Below are positions 24,913 to 33,738 of a DNA stretch of 64,000 nt, piece by piece. Source of the DNA: an uncultured Lachnospiraceae bacterium (GTDB lineage Bacteria > Bacillota > Clostridia > Lachnospirales > Lachnospiraceae); assembly GCA_902789555.1 (NCBI GenBank), contig CADAOF010000002.1, forward strand, positions 97,993 to 161,992, given 5' to 3'. Each line of letters starts with the position of its first letter. The first letter of the stretch is position 1. A program made the translations under genes and the position numbers. A model generated the notes under the pieces. The model was not told the origin of the DNA, made no database searches, and was given only the letters and a program-made list of their open reading frames with translations.

Positions 24913-26397
24913 ATGACGTTCCCCGAAGAAACATCCGATAAAACCGAAGACCTGACAGCTGAAGCGCCTAAGGCCGGAGCGCCGGAAGACAGCGCTTCCG
25001 AAAGCCCGGAAGGCATTTCCGCGGAAGCGGTTCCGGAAGTTCCGCAGGCGCCGGAGGCGGCTGCCGAAGAAGTGTCCGAAGAAGCTGCAGAAGCTCCGGA
25101 AGAGGCTACCGGCAAAGAGACTCCGGCTCCGCCGAAGGATGCCCCGGAGACCGGTATCTTACCGTCCGCTCCGGCGCCGAAACCGAAGAAGGCCAAGGTA
25201 AAAAAAGTCTCGAAACTGCGTCGCCGGAAGCATAAGATCCTCGCACGCAGCGCCGAGAACGACATCCGCTACCGCGGGCCGCTTTCCTACCGCCACTTCC
25301 GCATATTCGCCTGGATCTGCCTCGCGCTCACCCAGGTCGTTCTTCTGATGGAGTTGGACCTGAAGCTCGCGCCGGAATATGCCGCGGTCTTCGATACTCC
25401 GATCGCCGTTCTCGGCTCGCTCTCTGCGCTCGCCCTGCCTCTCCTTCTGATCGCAAACTTTGCCGTTATCCTGGACGGCCGCGAAGGGTACGTCAGGCAG
25501 ACGCTGCGCTACGGCGCCCTGGCTGCGGTGACCGGCGCCGGCTGCTGCCTCTTCATCAACCGCTATCTGCTGGGCTCCCTGGGCGTTCTCCTTCAGGCGC
25601 CCGAAGAGGCGCCGCAGTTTCTGGATATGCTCATTACCCGCTTCCGGCCGCAGGGCTTTTTCGCCTTCAACATCTTCATTGACCTCTTTCTTTGCTCGCT
25701 GTTCATGTGCCTTGTCAACTGCCGGCCGAAGCGGGGCTTCACGGGGAAGCGCGTCCTGATCCTGCGCTTTCTTGCCGTCATCCCGGCCGCGTACGAGATC
25801 GGCTGCATCGTGCTGAAGATCATGGCTGCCAACGGCTGGCTGCGTCTTCCCGTCACGGTCTGGCCTTTCCTGACCACGAAGCCACCCATGACCTTCCTGG
25901 TCTTCATTTTCCTCGCCTTCTATGTCAAGCGGCGCGAACGCCTCTTCCGAAGACACGGCCGCACGCACGAGGAATTCATGGAGCACATGCAGACGAACTA
26001 CAATTCGCTGCGCTTTTCCCTCTTCACGGCCAAGATCTTCTTCCTCACCGCCCTGCTTGACGTCTTCGTGGTCTTCGTCCTGCCGCTCCTGATCCTTTTC
26101 ATCGGCGGGCAGGATCTGAGCGGCTATGCCGCACTCACGGACGCCATAATCGCCAGCGGCTTCGGCGGCAGCATCGAACTGCTCCCGATGATTCCCTTCA
26201 TGCTGCTCTTCTCCTATACGCGGACCCATAAGAACCGTGTCGTCGACGCAGTCCTGCCGCTCTTCGGCATCGCCCTCATCTTCATGGTCTGGATCGAGGG
26301 CGGCTATCAGGCCCTGCAGCTCTACGTCGGGACCCTTCCCGAAGGCTTCGGAGATATGATGAGGCTCCTGATCATCGGGCTGTCCGTCCAGCCGTAG
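24913..26397 (+). CDS. Polytopic membrane protein with acidic N-terminal tail
   Basis: I do not recognise the family. The first 90 residues are Glu/Ala/Pro-rich and disordered, followed by a Lys/Arg-rich patch (about 93-110) and then nine to ten hydrophobic helices to the C-terminus. The order of an acidic tail then a basic juxtamembrane segment suggests a cytoplasmic N-terminus. AAGGAGG sits 7 bases before the ATG. It is divergent from patB and has its own terminator. Confidence 0.75.
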   Translation: MTFPEETSDKTEDLTAEAPKAGAPEDSASESPEGISAEAVPEVPQAPEAAAEEVSEEAAEAPEEATGKETPAPPKDAPETGILPSAPAPKPKKAKVKKVSKLRRRKHKILARSAENDIRYRGPLSYRHFRIFAWICLALTQVVLLMELDLKLAPEYAAVFDTPIAVLGSLSALALPLLLIANFAVILDGREGYVRQTLRYGALAAVTGAGCCLFINRYLLGSLGVLLQAPEEAPQFLDMLITRFRPQGFFAFNIFIDLFLCSLFMCLVNCRPKRGFTGKRVLILRFLAVIPAAYEIGCIVLKIMAANGWLRLPVTVWPFLTTKPPMTFLVFIFLAFYVKRRERLFRRHGRTHEEFMEHMQTNYNSLRFSLFTAKIFFLTALLDVFVVFVLPLLILFIGGQDLSGYAALTDAIIASGFGGSIELLPMIPFMLLFSYTRTHKNRVVDAVLPLFGIALIFMVWIEGGYQALQLYVGTLPEGFGDMMRLLIIGLSVQP

Positions 26398-26412
26398 ACT
26401 GCCTGAACGGAC

Positions 26413-26453
26413 AAAAAAGAACGATCTCTCCTTTGGGAGGGACCGTTCTTTTC
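26413..26453. terminator. Bidirectional terminator
   Basis: An interrupted 14-bp stem starting AGAACG and ending CGTTCT with a TTT loop is flanked by A and T runs, between convergent genes. Confidence 0.8.
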
Positions 26454-26462
26454 GCGTTGTTC

Positions 26463-27176
26463 TCAGTTCCCGGCAGGGACGGCCGGCGTGTATTCCTGCC
26501 GATCCATCATCGCGCCGCCGTCGGCGCCGGTCTGCCGGTCCCTCCAGAAGCCTTCCGGACGGACCTCGAACCAGACCGCGTCACTCACGTAAGGATAGAA
26601 GGTGCACCAGTATCCCGCCTCCCGCAGAGCAGTCAGCATGGCATCGACCATGCCGTCATCCGGGTTGTATCCTTCTCCCGATACGGTGTCGACCTCCATG
26701 ATGAGCGGCTCGGTACCGGCGATCTTCAGCAGTTCTTCCACGCTGCCGGCGGCATGAAGGGACAGCGCCGGGTTCTCGGTCTTCATGAAACTGACCGACG
26801 CCCGGAGCATGAGGCCGCCCAGGGCTTTCTCGATCAGGGCATTGATCTTATCCTCCGCCTCCTGCCGCAGATAGAGGCAGTAATAATCGTCCGTCGCCGT
26901 ATCCTCTTCGCCGCGGCTGACCCAGACGGTAAAGTTCCCGCCGTAGGTCTTCGACGCGACCTTGAACGGAACAGACGCGGTCCTGTCCGAAAACTTCACC
27001 TTTTCATCGCTGAGCGTGAAGGTATCGGAAACGTCCGCGTGATGTGCCAGGCGGACAAGATGCGCCTGTGCTCGCTCCCGCAGTTTCTTCTCTTCTCCGG
27101 GCGTGCAGCCGGAAATCGCTCCGGCAAGCAGCGCAAGGACCAGCAGCACTGCCGTCAAACGGATCATCTTTTTCAT
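26463..27176 (-). CDS. Lipoprotein of unknown function
   Basis: 237 residues. A Lys/Arg start, hydrophobic core and AISGC lipobox mark it as a lipoprotein. The rest is a mixed alpha/beta domain with a central acidic region (EDTATDDYYCLYL) and no motif I recognise. The start at 27176 follows AAGGAGGTG; the in-frame extension upstream crosses an inverted repeat and is unlikely to be coding. Confidence 0.75.
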   Translation of the reverse strand: MKKMIRLTAVLLVLALLAGAISGCTPGEEKKLRERAQAHLVRLAHHADVSDTFTLSDEKVKFSDRTASVPFKVASKTYGGNFTVWVSRGEEDTATDDYYCLYLRQEAEDKINALIEKALGGLMLRASVSFMKTENPALSLHAAGSVEELLKIAGTEPLIMEVDTVSGEGYNPDDGMVDAMLTALREAGYWCTFYPYVSDAVWFEVRPEGFWRDRQTGADGGAMMDRQEYTPAVPAGN

Positions 27177-27210
27177 GCGGCACCTCCTTATCTGACGACC
27201 GCCGTCTGAG

Positions 27211-27231
27211 AGACCGGAACGCGGCCGGTCT
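27211..27231. repeat. Inverted repeat in lipoprotein leader
   Basis: AGACCGG-N7-CCGGTCT lies in the about 90-base leader between promoter and start codon of the lipoprotein gene. It could be an operator or an mRNA stem. Confidence 0.45.
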
Positions 27232-27273
27232 GTCCGTGCCCTCTCTTTCACGAAGGTCTTTGTCTTATATAAT

Positions 27274-27303
27274 ATTTTACCATCTGCAGGAGGTACCCGT
27301 CAA
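27274..27303 (-). promoter_or_regulatory. Promoter of lipoprotein gene
   Basis: On minus, TTGACG (27298-27303), 18-base spacer, TAAAAT (27274-27279). Confidence 0.5.
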
Positions 27304-27322
27304 CGGGGTATGCCCTGCAGTT

Positions 27323-27350
27323 AAAAAGAGGCGCCTTCGGGCGCCTCTTT
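27323..27350 (-). terminator. Terminator after EamA transporter gene
   Basis: Stem GAGGCGCC / GGCGCCTC with a four-base loop, followed on minus by CTTTTTAA, immediately after the stop of the transporter gene. Confidence 0.85.
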
Positions 27351-28214
27351 CTATGTTCCGGCTTCGGCCTGTTTCAGACGGATCAGGTTGTAGCCGATGA
27401 CGGAGAGGAAAACGATCGCTGCACCGACCAGGGACAGCGGCGTCAGCATCTCGCCGTAAAAGACCGCAACGAGAAGCGGATTCAGCACCGGCTCGATCCC
27501 GCTGATGAGGCTCGCGGTGACGGGCGGCGTGATCGCGAGGCCTTCCGTCAGGAAGACATAGGCAAGCCCCAGCTGGAAGATGCCCAGGATGAGGACTGGC
27601 CCCCAGACATCCATCCCCGCCGAAAACGGCTGCTCCCGGATGAGGAAGGGAAGGCCTGTCAGTACGTTCAGCACCATGCCGATGAGGACCGAGGACAGGC
27701 TGTCAGAATCCTCCCGCGCGTTCATCATGAAGACTCCCGCGTAGAAGATGCCCGAAAGCAAAGCGAGCAGGTCGCCGGCCAGATGCCCCGACGAGAGGCT
27801 GTCGATGAAAAAGCAGATGACGCCGGCAAAGACGAAAGCCGCCGCGATGAGGTCCAGCCGCCCCGGCTTCTTTTTCAGCAGAAGCGACGAGAAGACCATG
27901 ACCCAGATCGGCGCCGTGAACTGCAGGATGATGGTGTTGCCGGCAGTGGTCAGTTTGTTCGCAAGGCTGTAGAGGATGTTCGTCCCCACGATGGCAAGCG
28001 CACCGATGAGCACGGTGCGGTTGATGACGAGCTTATGGCGGCGGATCCGGAAGAACGCGGCCAGCACGAGGACCGAAAAGACGTTCCGCGCGCTGTTGAT
28101 CGCGAGCCCGTTCCAGGGGATCAGTTTCATGAAGAGGCCGCCGATACTGAAGAAAACCGCGGACAGAAAGACGAAGAGCGTTCCTTTTGCGGCTGCGGAT
28201 CGGTCGTTTTGCAT
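27351..28214 (-). CDS. DMT-superfamily (EamA) transporter
   Basis: 287 residues with ten transmembrane helices. FSIGGLFMKLIPWNGLAI in helix 1-2, TTAGNTIILQFTAPIWVM in helix 4 and SLISGIEPVLNPLLVAVFYGE in helix 9, in two stretches, are typical of the EamA family. It lies downstream of the YgjP-like and fRMsr genes on the same strand with a 13-bp gap, so it may be the last gene of that operon. The substrate is unknown. Confidence 0.9.
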   Translation of the reverse strand: MQNDRSAAAKGTLFVFLSAVFFSIGGLFMKLIPWNGLAINSARNVFSVLVLAAFFRIRRHKLVINRTVLIGALAIVGTNILYSLANKLTTAGNTIILQFTAPIWVMVFSSLLLKKKPGRLDLIAAAFVFAGVICFFIDSLSSGHLAGDLLALLSGIFYAGVFMMNAREDSDSLSSVLIGMVLNVLTGLPFLIREQPFSAGMDVWGPVLILGIFQLGLAYVFLTEGLAITPPVTASLISGIEPVLNPLLVAVFYGEMLTPLSLVGAAIVFLSVIGYNLIRLKQAEAGT

Positions 28215-28227
28215 CGTTTCCCTCCTC

Positions 28228-28671
28228 CTATCTGAAGAAAAAGAAGCGGCGGCGCTTTCGCTTCAGCGCCTCCTTCGGCAGCATCCGGATAAGTCCGGCG
28301 CCGTTTTTCTTCAGCCATTCCCGCGGCTCCTTATACGCCGGGTAAAAGCGTTTTAACTCAAAGTAAAAGTACTTCGAGTGGTTCATGTATTTCAGATGAC
28401 AGAGCTCGTGCACCACGACCATGTCCAGCGCCTCTGGCGGCGCGAGCAGGAGCAGGGCGTTGAAGTTGAGGTTTCCGTCTTTGGTACAGCTCCCCCAGCG
28501 TGTCTTCTGGGTGCGGACGGTGATGCGGCCCGACGTGACCTTCATGAGCGGTGCGTAATATGCCACCCGTTCCAGAAAGACGGGCCGCGCCCTCTTTACG
28601 AGCGCCTTCCGCTCCTCTTCGGTGAAGCGTTTGCCGTCCTTCGGGTAGAAAGAAAGATCCGGTTCATGCAC
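28228..28671 (-). CDS. YgjP-like zinc metallopeptidase (DUF45)
   Basis: About 147 residues. The sequence TQKTRWGSCTKDGNLNFN followed by VVVHELCHLKYMNHSKYFY, two adjoining stretches, is diagnostic of the YgjP-like/WLM-type metallopeptidase family, with HELCH plus a downstream His as zinc ligands. The GTG at 28671 (AAAGGAAG upstream, 8-bp overlap with the fRMsr stop) is the best start; an ATG-led extension further upstream lies within the fRMsr gene. Physiological substrates are not known. Confidence 0.85.
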   Translation of the reverse strand: MHEPDLSFYPKDGKRFTEEERKALVKRARPVFLERVAYYAPLMKVTSGRITVRTQKTRWGSCTKDGNLNFNALLLLAPPEALDMVVVHELCHLKYMNHSKYFYFELKRFYPAYKEPREWLKKNGAGLIRMLPKEALKRKRRRFFFFR

Positions 28672-29179
28672 GGCCGAACACTTCCTTTTCGAGGATCCGG
28701 GCAAAGGCTTCGAGGCCTTCCGCATCCGTTTCCGTAAAGCGGGCAGGCCGCGCCGAGTCAAGGTCGAGCACTCCGCTTACCTCGCCGCGCGCGTCAAACA
28801 GCGGCACCACGATCTCCGAACGGGAGGCGGCGTCGCAGGCGATGTGCCCCGGGAAGGCAAAAACGTCCGGAACGAGCTGGGTCCGGCGGGTCTTCGCCGC
28901 CGTTCCGCACACGCCCCGTCCCCAGGGGATCTCGATGCAGGCCGTCTTTCCCTGGAAGGGGCCGAGGACTAGCATCCTGCCCCGGTCCTCTTCCGGCAGA
29001 TCCTTTATTCCGCCTTCCGCAAGCGTCGGCGTTCCCTCTTCGGCAAGGTAAAAGCCTGCCCAGCTTACGTCCGGCAGTTCCTGATAAAGAAGGGCGGCCG
29101 CGTTCGCGAGGCTCGCCGTTTGATGCGGTACGCCTGCGGTCAGGCCTTCAAGGCACATGTTGATCTCATCGTATGTCAT
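28664..29179 (-). CDS. msrC: GAF-domain free methionine-R-sulfoxide reductase
   Basis: 171 residues of the fRMsr family, which reduces free methionine-R-sulfoxide with catalytic cysteines in a GAF fold. Visible signatures are DVSWAGFYLAEEG, GRGVCGTAAKTRRTQLVPDV, in two stretches, and HIACDAASRSEIVVPLF. The start at 29179 has an AGGAGAC RBS; upstream in-frame codons lack one. It is coupled to the YgjP-like gene by overlap. Likely role: oxidative damage repair in an anaerobe. Confidence 0.9.
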   Translation of the reverse strand: MTYDEINMCLEGLTAGVPHQTASLANAAALLYQELPDVSWAGFYLAEEGTPTLAEGGIKDLPEEDRGRMLVLGPFQGKTACIEIPWGRGVCGTAAKTRRTQLVPDVFAFPGHIACDAASRSEIVVPLFDARGEVSGVLDLDSARPARFTETDAEGLEAFARILEKEVFGRA

Positions 29180-29310
29180 GGCAAGTCTCCTGTCATCCTT
29201 CCCCTGCCCGTCATCGTGACGCCCGAAGGGCAGCCCCCCGGCAGCGGAGCGAAGGATCTTCTTAAGCATATCTTAAATCTATAAAATCTTCCAGCCCTTT
29301 TGCGATTTCT

Positions 29311-29339
29311 TTGACGAAAAGTTCTTTTCGTGCTATACT
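29311..29339 (+). promoter_or_regulatory. Promoter of cyclodeaminase gene
   Basis: TTGACG (29311-29316), 17-base spacer, TATACT (29334-29339), with the start codon about 45 bases downstream. Confidence 0.8.
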
Positions 29340-29384
29340 GTAAATGCAAGTTGTTCCCGGCAAATATCCACTTAAGGAATCGAT

Positions 29385-30032
29385 ATGAATGAAAAGCATT
29401 TAACGGAGAAAGACCTTCGGGCTTTCATCCGTCTTCTCGCAGGCGCCTCTCCCGCTCCGGGGGGAGGCGGCGGCAGCGCGCTCATCGGTGCGACGGGCGC
29501 CGCGCTCGGCGTCATGACTGCCGCTCTGACCGCCGGCAAGCCGAAATTCGCGGAGTTTGAGGAAGGCGCTCTGAAGGCGCAGGAACAGGGGATCCCCCTG
29601 ACCGCGGCCTTCCTGGATGCGGTGGACCGCGACGCGGAGGTGTGGAAACGCTCTCTGCGCGCGCTGCTCATGCCGCAGGGCGACCGGATCCAGGAAGAGA
29701 TCCGTCAGGATACGCTGGACCAGGCCGCGCGCGACTGCTCCCGGGTCCCGCTGGACGTCCTCAGGCTGTGCAAGGAAGCTGCCGACCTCCTGCTCGCGCT
29801 GGAGGGGCATGTGGATCCCGACTGCGCGGACGAGCTCGGCGTGGCCGCTGCGGCGCTTGCCGCATCCGCCAGAAGCTCCTGGCTGAACATCCTCAGCAGC
29901 CTGAAGAGCCTTTCGGGGCGGGACGATCCCTTTGTCATCTCGGCCTACGCGGAAGGAAAGCGCCTCACCGAATACGTCACTACCCGCTGCGACGCCATGT
30001 ACGAAAGGATCCTCGCAGTCTGCGACCTGTAA
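29385..30032 (+). CDS. Cyclodeaminase/cyclohydrolase family protein (FTCD C-terminal-like)
   Basis: 215 residues, all helical. The N-terminal segment ASPAPGGGGGSALIGATGAAL is the hallmark of formiminotetrahydrofolate cyclodeaminase and methenyl-THF cyclohydrolase (FchA) proteins, which make 5,10-methenyl-THF or open it in one-carbon metabolism. Length matches the stand-alone version. It has its own promoter and terminator. No histidine- or glycine-degradation genes are next to it. Confidence 0.9.
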   Translation: MNEKHLTEKDLRAFIRLLAGASPAPGGGGGSALIGATGAALGVMTAALTAGKPKFAEFEEGALKAQEQGIPLTAAFLDAVDRDAEVWKRSLRALLMPQGDRIQEEIRQDTLDQAARDCSRVPLDVLRLCKEAADLLLALEGHVDPDCADELGVAAAALAASARSSWLNILSSLKSLSGRDDPFVISAYAEGKRLTEYVTTRCDAMYERILAVCDL

Positions 30033-30062
30033 TAACTTAATGCAGCTCCTGTCTATAACCCC

Positions 30063-30095
30063 AAAAGGGCCTTGCAGTAATGCAAGGTCCTTTTT
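30063..30095 (+). terminator. Terminator after cyclodeaminase gene
   Basis: A 14-bp stem beginning AAAAGG and GTAA loop, ending in five T; it marks the left border of the AT-richer sigma-54 island. Confidence 0.85.
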
Positions 30096-30102
30096 GTACG
30101 TT

Positions 30103-30146
30103 GTTTGTTAAACATACTGAACATCTGAACACAATTGTGAACAAAC
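30103..30146 (+). promoter_or_regulatory. Candidate activator-binding sites upstream of racemase-like gene
   Basis: GTTTGTTAAA at 30103-30112 (inside TGTTTGTTAAACA) and its inverted near-copy TGTGAACAAAC at 30136-30146 lie 80-120 bp upstream of the -24 element. The identical ten bases occur at 37042-37051 upstream of the other sigma-54 promoter. This is the expected position for enhancer-binding protein sites; binding by the local activator is inference. Confidence 0.5.
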
Positions 30147-30222
30147 TAATATTCGCGCTGTAAAACATTATTGTTCTTTAGCTAAATCATCAGTTTACAG
30201 ATCTGTTTTCCGCGTCTAAAAC

Positions 30223-30238
30223 TGGCACTTTATTTGCT
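30223..30238 (+). promoter_or_regulatory. Sigma-54 (-24/-12) promoter
   Basis: TGGCAC-N5-TTGCT, a full match to the sigma-54 consensus, with the GG and GC pairs correctly spaced. The expected transcript starts near 30250, about 30 bases before the ATG at 30281. Confidence 0.85.
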
Positions 30239-30280
30239 ACTATTTTTATAGAATGATTTTTCTGCAGGAGGAAAGCATTT

Positions 30281-31411
30281 ATGAAAATCACCCGGATCAA
30301 TGTTCGGAATTTGCTGATTCCACTGAAAGTTCCTTACGCCTTACAAAAATCATACGGAGTCAAATCACACACATGCTGTGTCTTAGTTGCAGTCCATACT
30401 GACGAAGGTATTGTCGGATACGGCGAATGCAACCCTCAGCCCGGTTTCACTGACGAAAGTGCTGAAACCGCTAAGAGCGTGATTGGCAAAATACTAGCAC
30501 CAGCAATCACCGGTATGGATCCTACCGATGTTGCCGCCATCGACCGCCGCATGGATATCGTCTGCAAAAACAACAATCTCCCAAAAGCTGCCGTCAATAC
30601 GGCCTGTTATGATATCGCGGGAAAAGCAGCCGGCGTTCCGGTCTATAAACTGCTCGGAGGAAAACTGCAGTCATCGATCCCGATAATGCACGCAATTGGC
30701 AATATCAGCGCTGAAGAAGGTACAAAACTTGTCCTACAGCGCAAAAACGAAGGTTATCGTTCCGTCATGGTTAAATGCGGAATGGAGAGCGTCGAATATG
30801 ATGCAGAACGCATTTTTGCCATCCAGGATGCAGTAGGCAAAGACTACCCGCTCGTTGTCGACGTTAATCAGGGTTGGGATTACCACAAGGCACTTCGTTT
30901 TCTGCGTCTTACGGAGGGCTGCAATATCGTCTGCCTAGAACAACCCGTTCCTCATTGGGACATCGAATCCCTGATACGTCTGAAAGCCGCGAGTGATGTT
31001 CCGATTTCTGCAGACGAGAGCGTTTTCTCGATCCACGAAGCCGTTCAGGTCATCAAAAACCGGGCAGTCGACATCATCAGCTTAAAAGTGAATAAGCACG
31101 GCGGCATTCTGAAAGAAAAACAGATTGCCATCATGGCTCAGTATGCAGGGATCAAGCTGCTGATGAACTCCATGCTGGAAGAAGGCTTGGCGCAGGCAGC
31201 CAGCCTGCAGATCGGTGTTACCCTGCCGAATCTTGTGGATTTCGGCAGTGCTTATTTTTCTCCGCTGCGTCTCGACGACGACATCACAACATATTCCGAA
31301 CAAGTCCGAAACGGTTGGGTCCATATCAACGACAGACCCGGACTTGGCGTTGAAATTCGGGAGGATGTTGTTCAAAAATATTTACAAGATGAATTCTGGG
31401 CTGAAGCCTGA
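30281..31411 (+). CDS. Enolase-superfamily enzyme, MLE/dipeptide-epimerase-like
   Basis: 376 residues with capping domain and barrel. Barrel residues visible are VMVKCG (Lys165), VVDVNQGW (Asp194), LEQP (Glu220), ADES (Asp245) and SLKVNK (Lys269), which is the acid-base and Mg set of the muconate-lactonizing/racemase subgroup. The first Lys of the usual KxK is Met163, so the chemistry may be one-sided or altered. GGAGGAAAG precedes the ATG. It heads a sigma-54-driven operon with an opine-dehydrogenase-like gene 35 bp downstream, suggesting epimerisation or deprotonation of an amino-acid-derived substrate. Confidence 0.88.
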   Translation: MKITRINVRNLLIPLKVPYALQKSYGVKSHTCCVLVAVHTDEGIVGYGECNPQPGFTDESAETAKSVIGKILAPAITGMDPTDVAAIDRRMDIVCKNNNLPKAAVNTACYDIAGKAAGVPVYKLLGGKLQSSIPIMHAIGNISAEEGTKLVLQRKNEGYRSVMVKCGMESVEYDAERIFAIQDAVGKDYPLVVDVNQGWDYHKALRFLRLTEGCNIVCLEQPVPHWDIESLIRLKAASDVPISADESVFSIHEAVQVIKNRAVDIISLKVNKHGGILKEKQIAIMAQYAGIKLLMNSMLEEGLAQAASLQIGVTLPNLVDFGSAYFSPLRLDDDITTYSEQVRNGWVHINDRPGLGVEIREDVVQKYLQDEFWAEA

Positions 31412-31446
31412 TTTCTCCAATAAAAATAAAAAAGTGAGAAAAACGT

Positions 31447-32535
31447 ATGGAATCCAAAATAACCGTTATTGGTGCGGGCAACGGCGGAACAGCCATTGCC
31501 GCCCATCTGACCAGTCTTGGTGTCGAAGTCAGACTTTGCGACCTGTTTCCTTCCTACCTTGAAGGAATCATTGCTGAAGGCGGTATCATTCTTACTGAGA
31601 ATGGCACAACGAAAAAATATACTCCTTCCCTGGTTACAACAGATGTCGGCAAAGCTATCTCGGGTGTTCGTCTCATCATGGTCGTGACCCCGTCCTTTAC
31701 CCACAAAATGATTGCCGAAGCCTGCAGTCCGCATCTTGAAGGCGGTCAAATCGTTGTCCTGAATCCGGGCAGAACTGCTGGCGCGATTGATTTTCTGAAC
31801 ACAGTACGGAAAAACGGCTGTAAGACCGATATTATTATCGCTGAAGCACAGACCCTGATCTACGCCTGCCGTAAGTCAGGGCCGGCGTCCGTCGAGATCT
31901 TCGGTACAAAAAAACAGGTCTCTTTGGGCGTTTTCCCTGCCTCGCGCACGAGAGAAGTCCTGAAAGTCATCACCCCTTTATATCCGCAGTTTATTCCTGC
32001 AGCCAACTGTCTGGAGACGTCTCTTTCCAATATCGGCGCTCTCTTCCATCCAACGCCGGTCCTGCTCAACATCGGCCGTATTGAATCGGATCCCCATGAT
32101 TTTCGTTACTACATCGACGGGATTTCCCCTTCTGTTGCGCGCCTGATTCACAACATTGATCAGGAACGACTAGCTGTAGCCAAGGCTTACGGTGTGACGG
32201 TTCTGACTGCTGAGGAATGGATGCTGCAGTCCTACGAGACAAGCGGCAGCGATCTGTATGAACTGATCCAGAATAATCTTGCCTATCACGGTATCAAGGG
32301 TCCTCATGCGATAGATGTCCGTTATGTGACCGAAGATGTACCGATGAGTCTTGTTCCAATTTCGGAATTGGCCAGGATTGCCGGGGTTCCCACACCTAAT
32401 ATTGATGCCGTTATTCAGTTAGCTTCCACGATCTATGAACGCGATTTTCGTTCAGAAGGCCGAAGTGCGAAAAATCTTGGTCTGGAAGGCATGAGCATCA
32501 CTGACACGCTTCAATTCTTTGAAAACGGAGCATAA
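31447..32535 (+). CDS. Octopine/nopaline dehydrogenase family protein (first copy)
   Basis: 362 residues. The N-terminal Rossmann fold has TVIGAGNGGTAIAAHL (GxGxxG) for NAD(P), and the C-terminal helical domain carries DVRYVTEDVPMSLVPISELA, a motif shared with the second copy on the other strand. Family members form or oxidise opines, secondary amines of an amino acid and a 2-oxo acid. It is co-transcribed with the enolase-superfamily enzyme. An oxidising, catabolic direction is inferred from the adjoining uptake system. Confidence 0.88.
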   Translation: MESKITVIGAGNGGTAIAAHLTSLGVEVRLCDLFPSYLEGIIAEGGIILTENGTTKKYTPSLVTTDVGKAISGVRLIMVVTPSFTHKMIAEACSPHLEGGQIVVLNPGRTAGAIDFLNTVRKNGCKTDIIIAEAQTLIYACRKSGPASVEIFGTKKQVSLGVFPASRTREVLKVITPLYPQFIPAANCLETSLSNIGALFHPTPVLLNIGRIESDPHDFRYYIDGISPSVARLIHNIDQERLAVAKAYGVTVLTAEEWMLQSYETSGSDLYELIQNNLAYHGIKGPHAIDVRYVTEDVPMSLVPISELARIAGVPTPNIDAVIQLASTIYERDFRSEGRSAKNLGLEGMSITDTLQFFENGA

Positions 32536-32550
32536 TATCGAAAGAACATA

Positions 32551-32588
32551 AAGGAGTCCCGGAAGCTATCGCTTCCGGGGCTCCTTTT
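32551..32588. terminator. Bidirectional terminator between the two dehydrogenase genes
   Basis: A 15-16-bp stem from AAGGAG to CTCCTT with a TATC loop lies between the convergent dehydrogenase genes, ending in TTTT on plus. Confidence 0.88.
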
Positions 32589-32604
32589 GCTTGTTTTCCG
32601 AGTC

Positions 32605-33720
32605 TTAATTACCTTCTTCCAGGAAATGCATGAATTCTTCGGCATTCATCTTTTCAATGCCAAGTTCCTCCATGGTCCTGGCCTCCTTGTAAAAGTCACG
32701 GTTCATCACGAAACCAAGGATATCCGCAAGGGCCGTTATCGCTCTGTGTTCAAAGCCCATCTGATCCAGGAAAGCTGCTATCGGGATAAGGCCGAACGGA
32801 ACATCTTCCGTTACGTAGCGGTAATCCAGAGTTTTCGGCATCCTGCTCTCCATAAAGATCTTCGGAACCAGTGAATGCTGAATCTCGCTGAGGGTCGTGC
32901 CTTCACCGCCCTGATAAGCGTACCAGTCAAGCGTAATTTCCGGAATGGAACGTACACGCATGTTAGGCCATACATTGACCTGCATCCGGTCTTTATCAGT
33001 AGCTTCGATCAGGTTATCCAAAGACTTTGTTACGCATTCCGCATAAAACAGGCGATCTTCCTGATTGTCGATATTAGCGGCGTTCAACAGCATCAAAGAC
33101 GTGTGAAGCGTAGTATTGGTATTGCTCATACCTGTCTCCACGATGTTGTTATAACGGATAATATAAGGATAAATTCCTTTCAGACGTTCAAATGCCCCAT
33201 CACTGTTCTTATTCGGGAACATGGCAACGCCTAGATTGTGCTTGTAACCTCGGACATAGGAGCCAGCAGGGCCATCCTTGCGTGTTGCATACATCATGCA
33301 GGAAAACTCGGCAAACTGAACTCTGGTCTTGCATCCGATATCTCTGAGCACTTTATTAAAATAAAGCGAACCACCGAAGTTAGCTGGGCAAAGCGCAACG
33401 ATCTGACCATCTCTCAGAAAAGGAGCAGCCGTCTTCGCGATATTTGCCTGTGCATATGCCGGTGCAATAACAAAAACAATATCAGATTCTGCCAGCGCCT
33501 CTTCAATATCAGTTGTCACTTTATGAAGCTTAGCAAAACCACCCTGCAGACCATTGCTGGGAAGCGTGCGAAGCTTAATACCTCCTTGTTCAATGACCGG
33601 CTGCAGTCCGGCAGCAAATGCTGGTGAATCATACAGAGTAACCTGATGTCCGCGAATAGTAAGATCTGCCGCCGCGGCAAATCCACCGTTTCCTCCACCG
33701 ATTATTGTGATCTTTTCCAT
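32605..33720 (-). CDS. Octopine/nopaline dehydrogenase family protein (second copy)
   Basis: 371 residues with TIIGGGNGGFAAAADL as the nucleotide-binding loop and DYRYVTEDVPFGLIPIAAFL late in the C-terminal domain. It is clearly related to the plus-strand copy yet divergent over most of its length, so the two probably differ in substrate or stereochemistry. It starts 18 bp after the TRAP permease stop and is the last gene of the binding protein-permease-dehydrogenase operon. Confidence 0.88.
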   Translation of the reverse strand: MEKITIIGGGNGGFAAAADLTIRGHQVTLYDSPAFAAGLQPVIEQGGIKLRTLPSNGLQGGFAKLHKVTTDIEEALAESDIVFVIAPAYAQANIAKTAAPFLRDGQIVALCPANFGGSLYFNKVLRDIGCKTRVQFAEFSCMMYATRKDGPAGSYVRGYKHNLGVAMFPNKNSDGAFERLKGIYPYIIRYNNIVETGMSNTNTTLHTSLMLLNAANIDNQEDRLFYAECVTKSLDNLIEATDKDRMQVNVWPNMRVRSIPEITLDWYAYQGGEGTTLSEIQHSLVPKIFMESRMPKTLDYRYVTEDVPFGLIPIAAFLDQMGFEHRAITALADILGFVMNRDFYKEARTMEELGIEKMNAEEFMHFLEEGN

Positions 33721-33738
33721 TTTTATCCCCTCTTTTTA

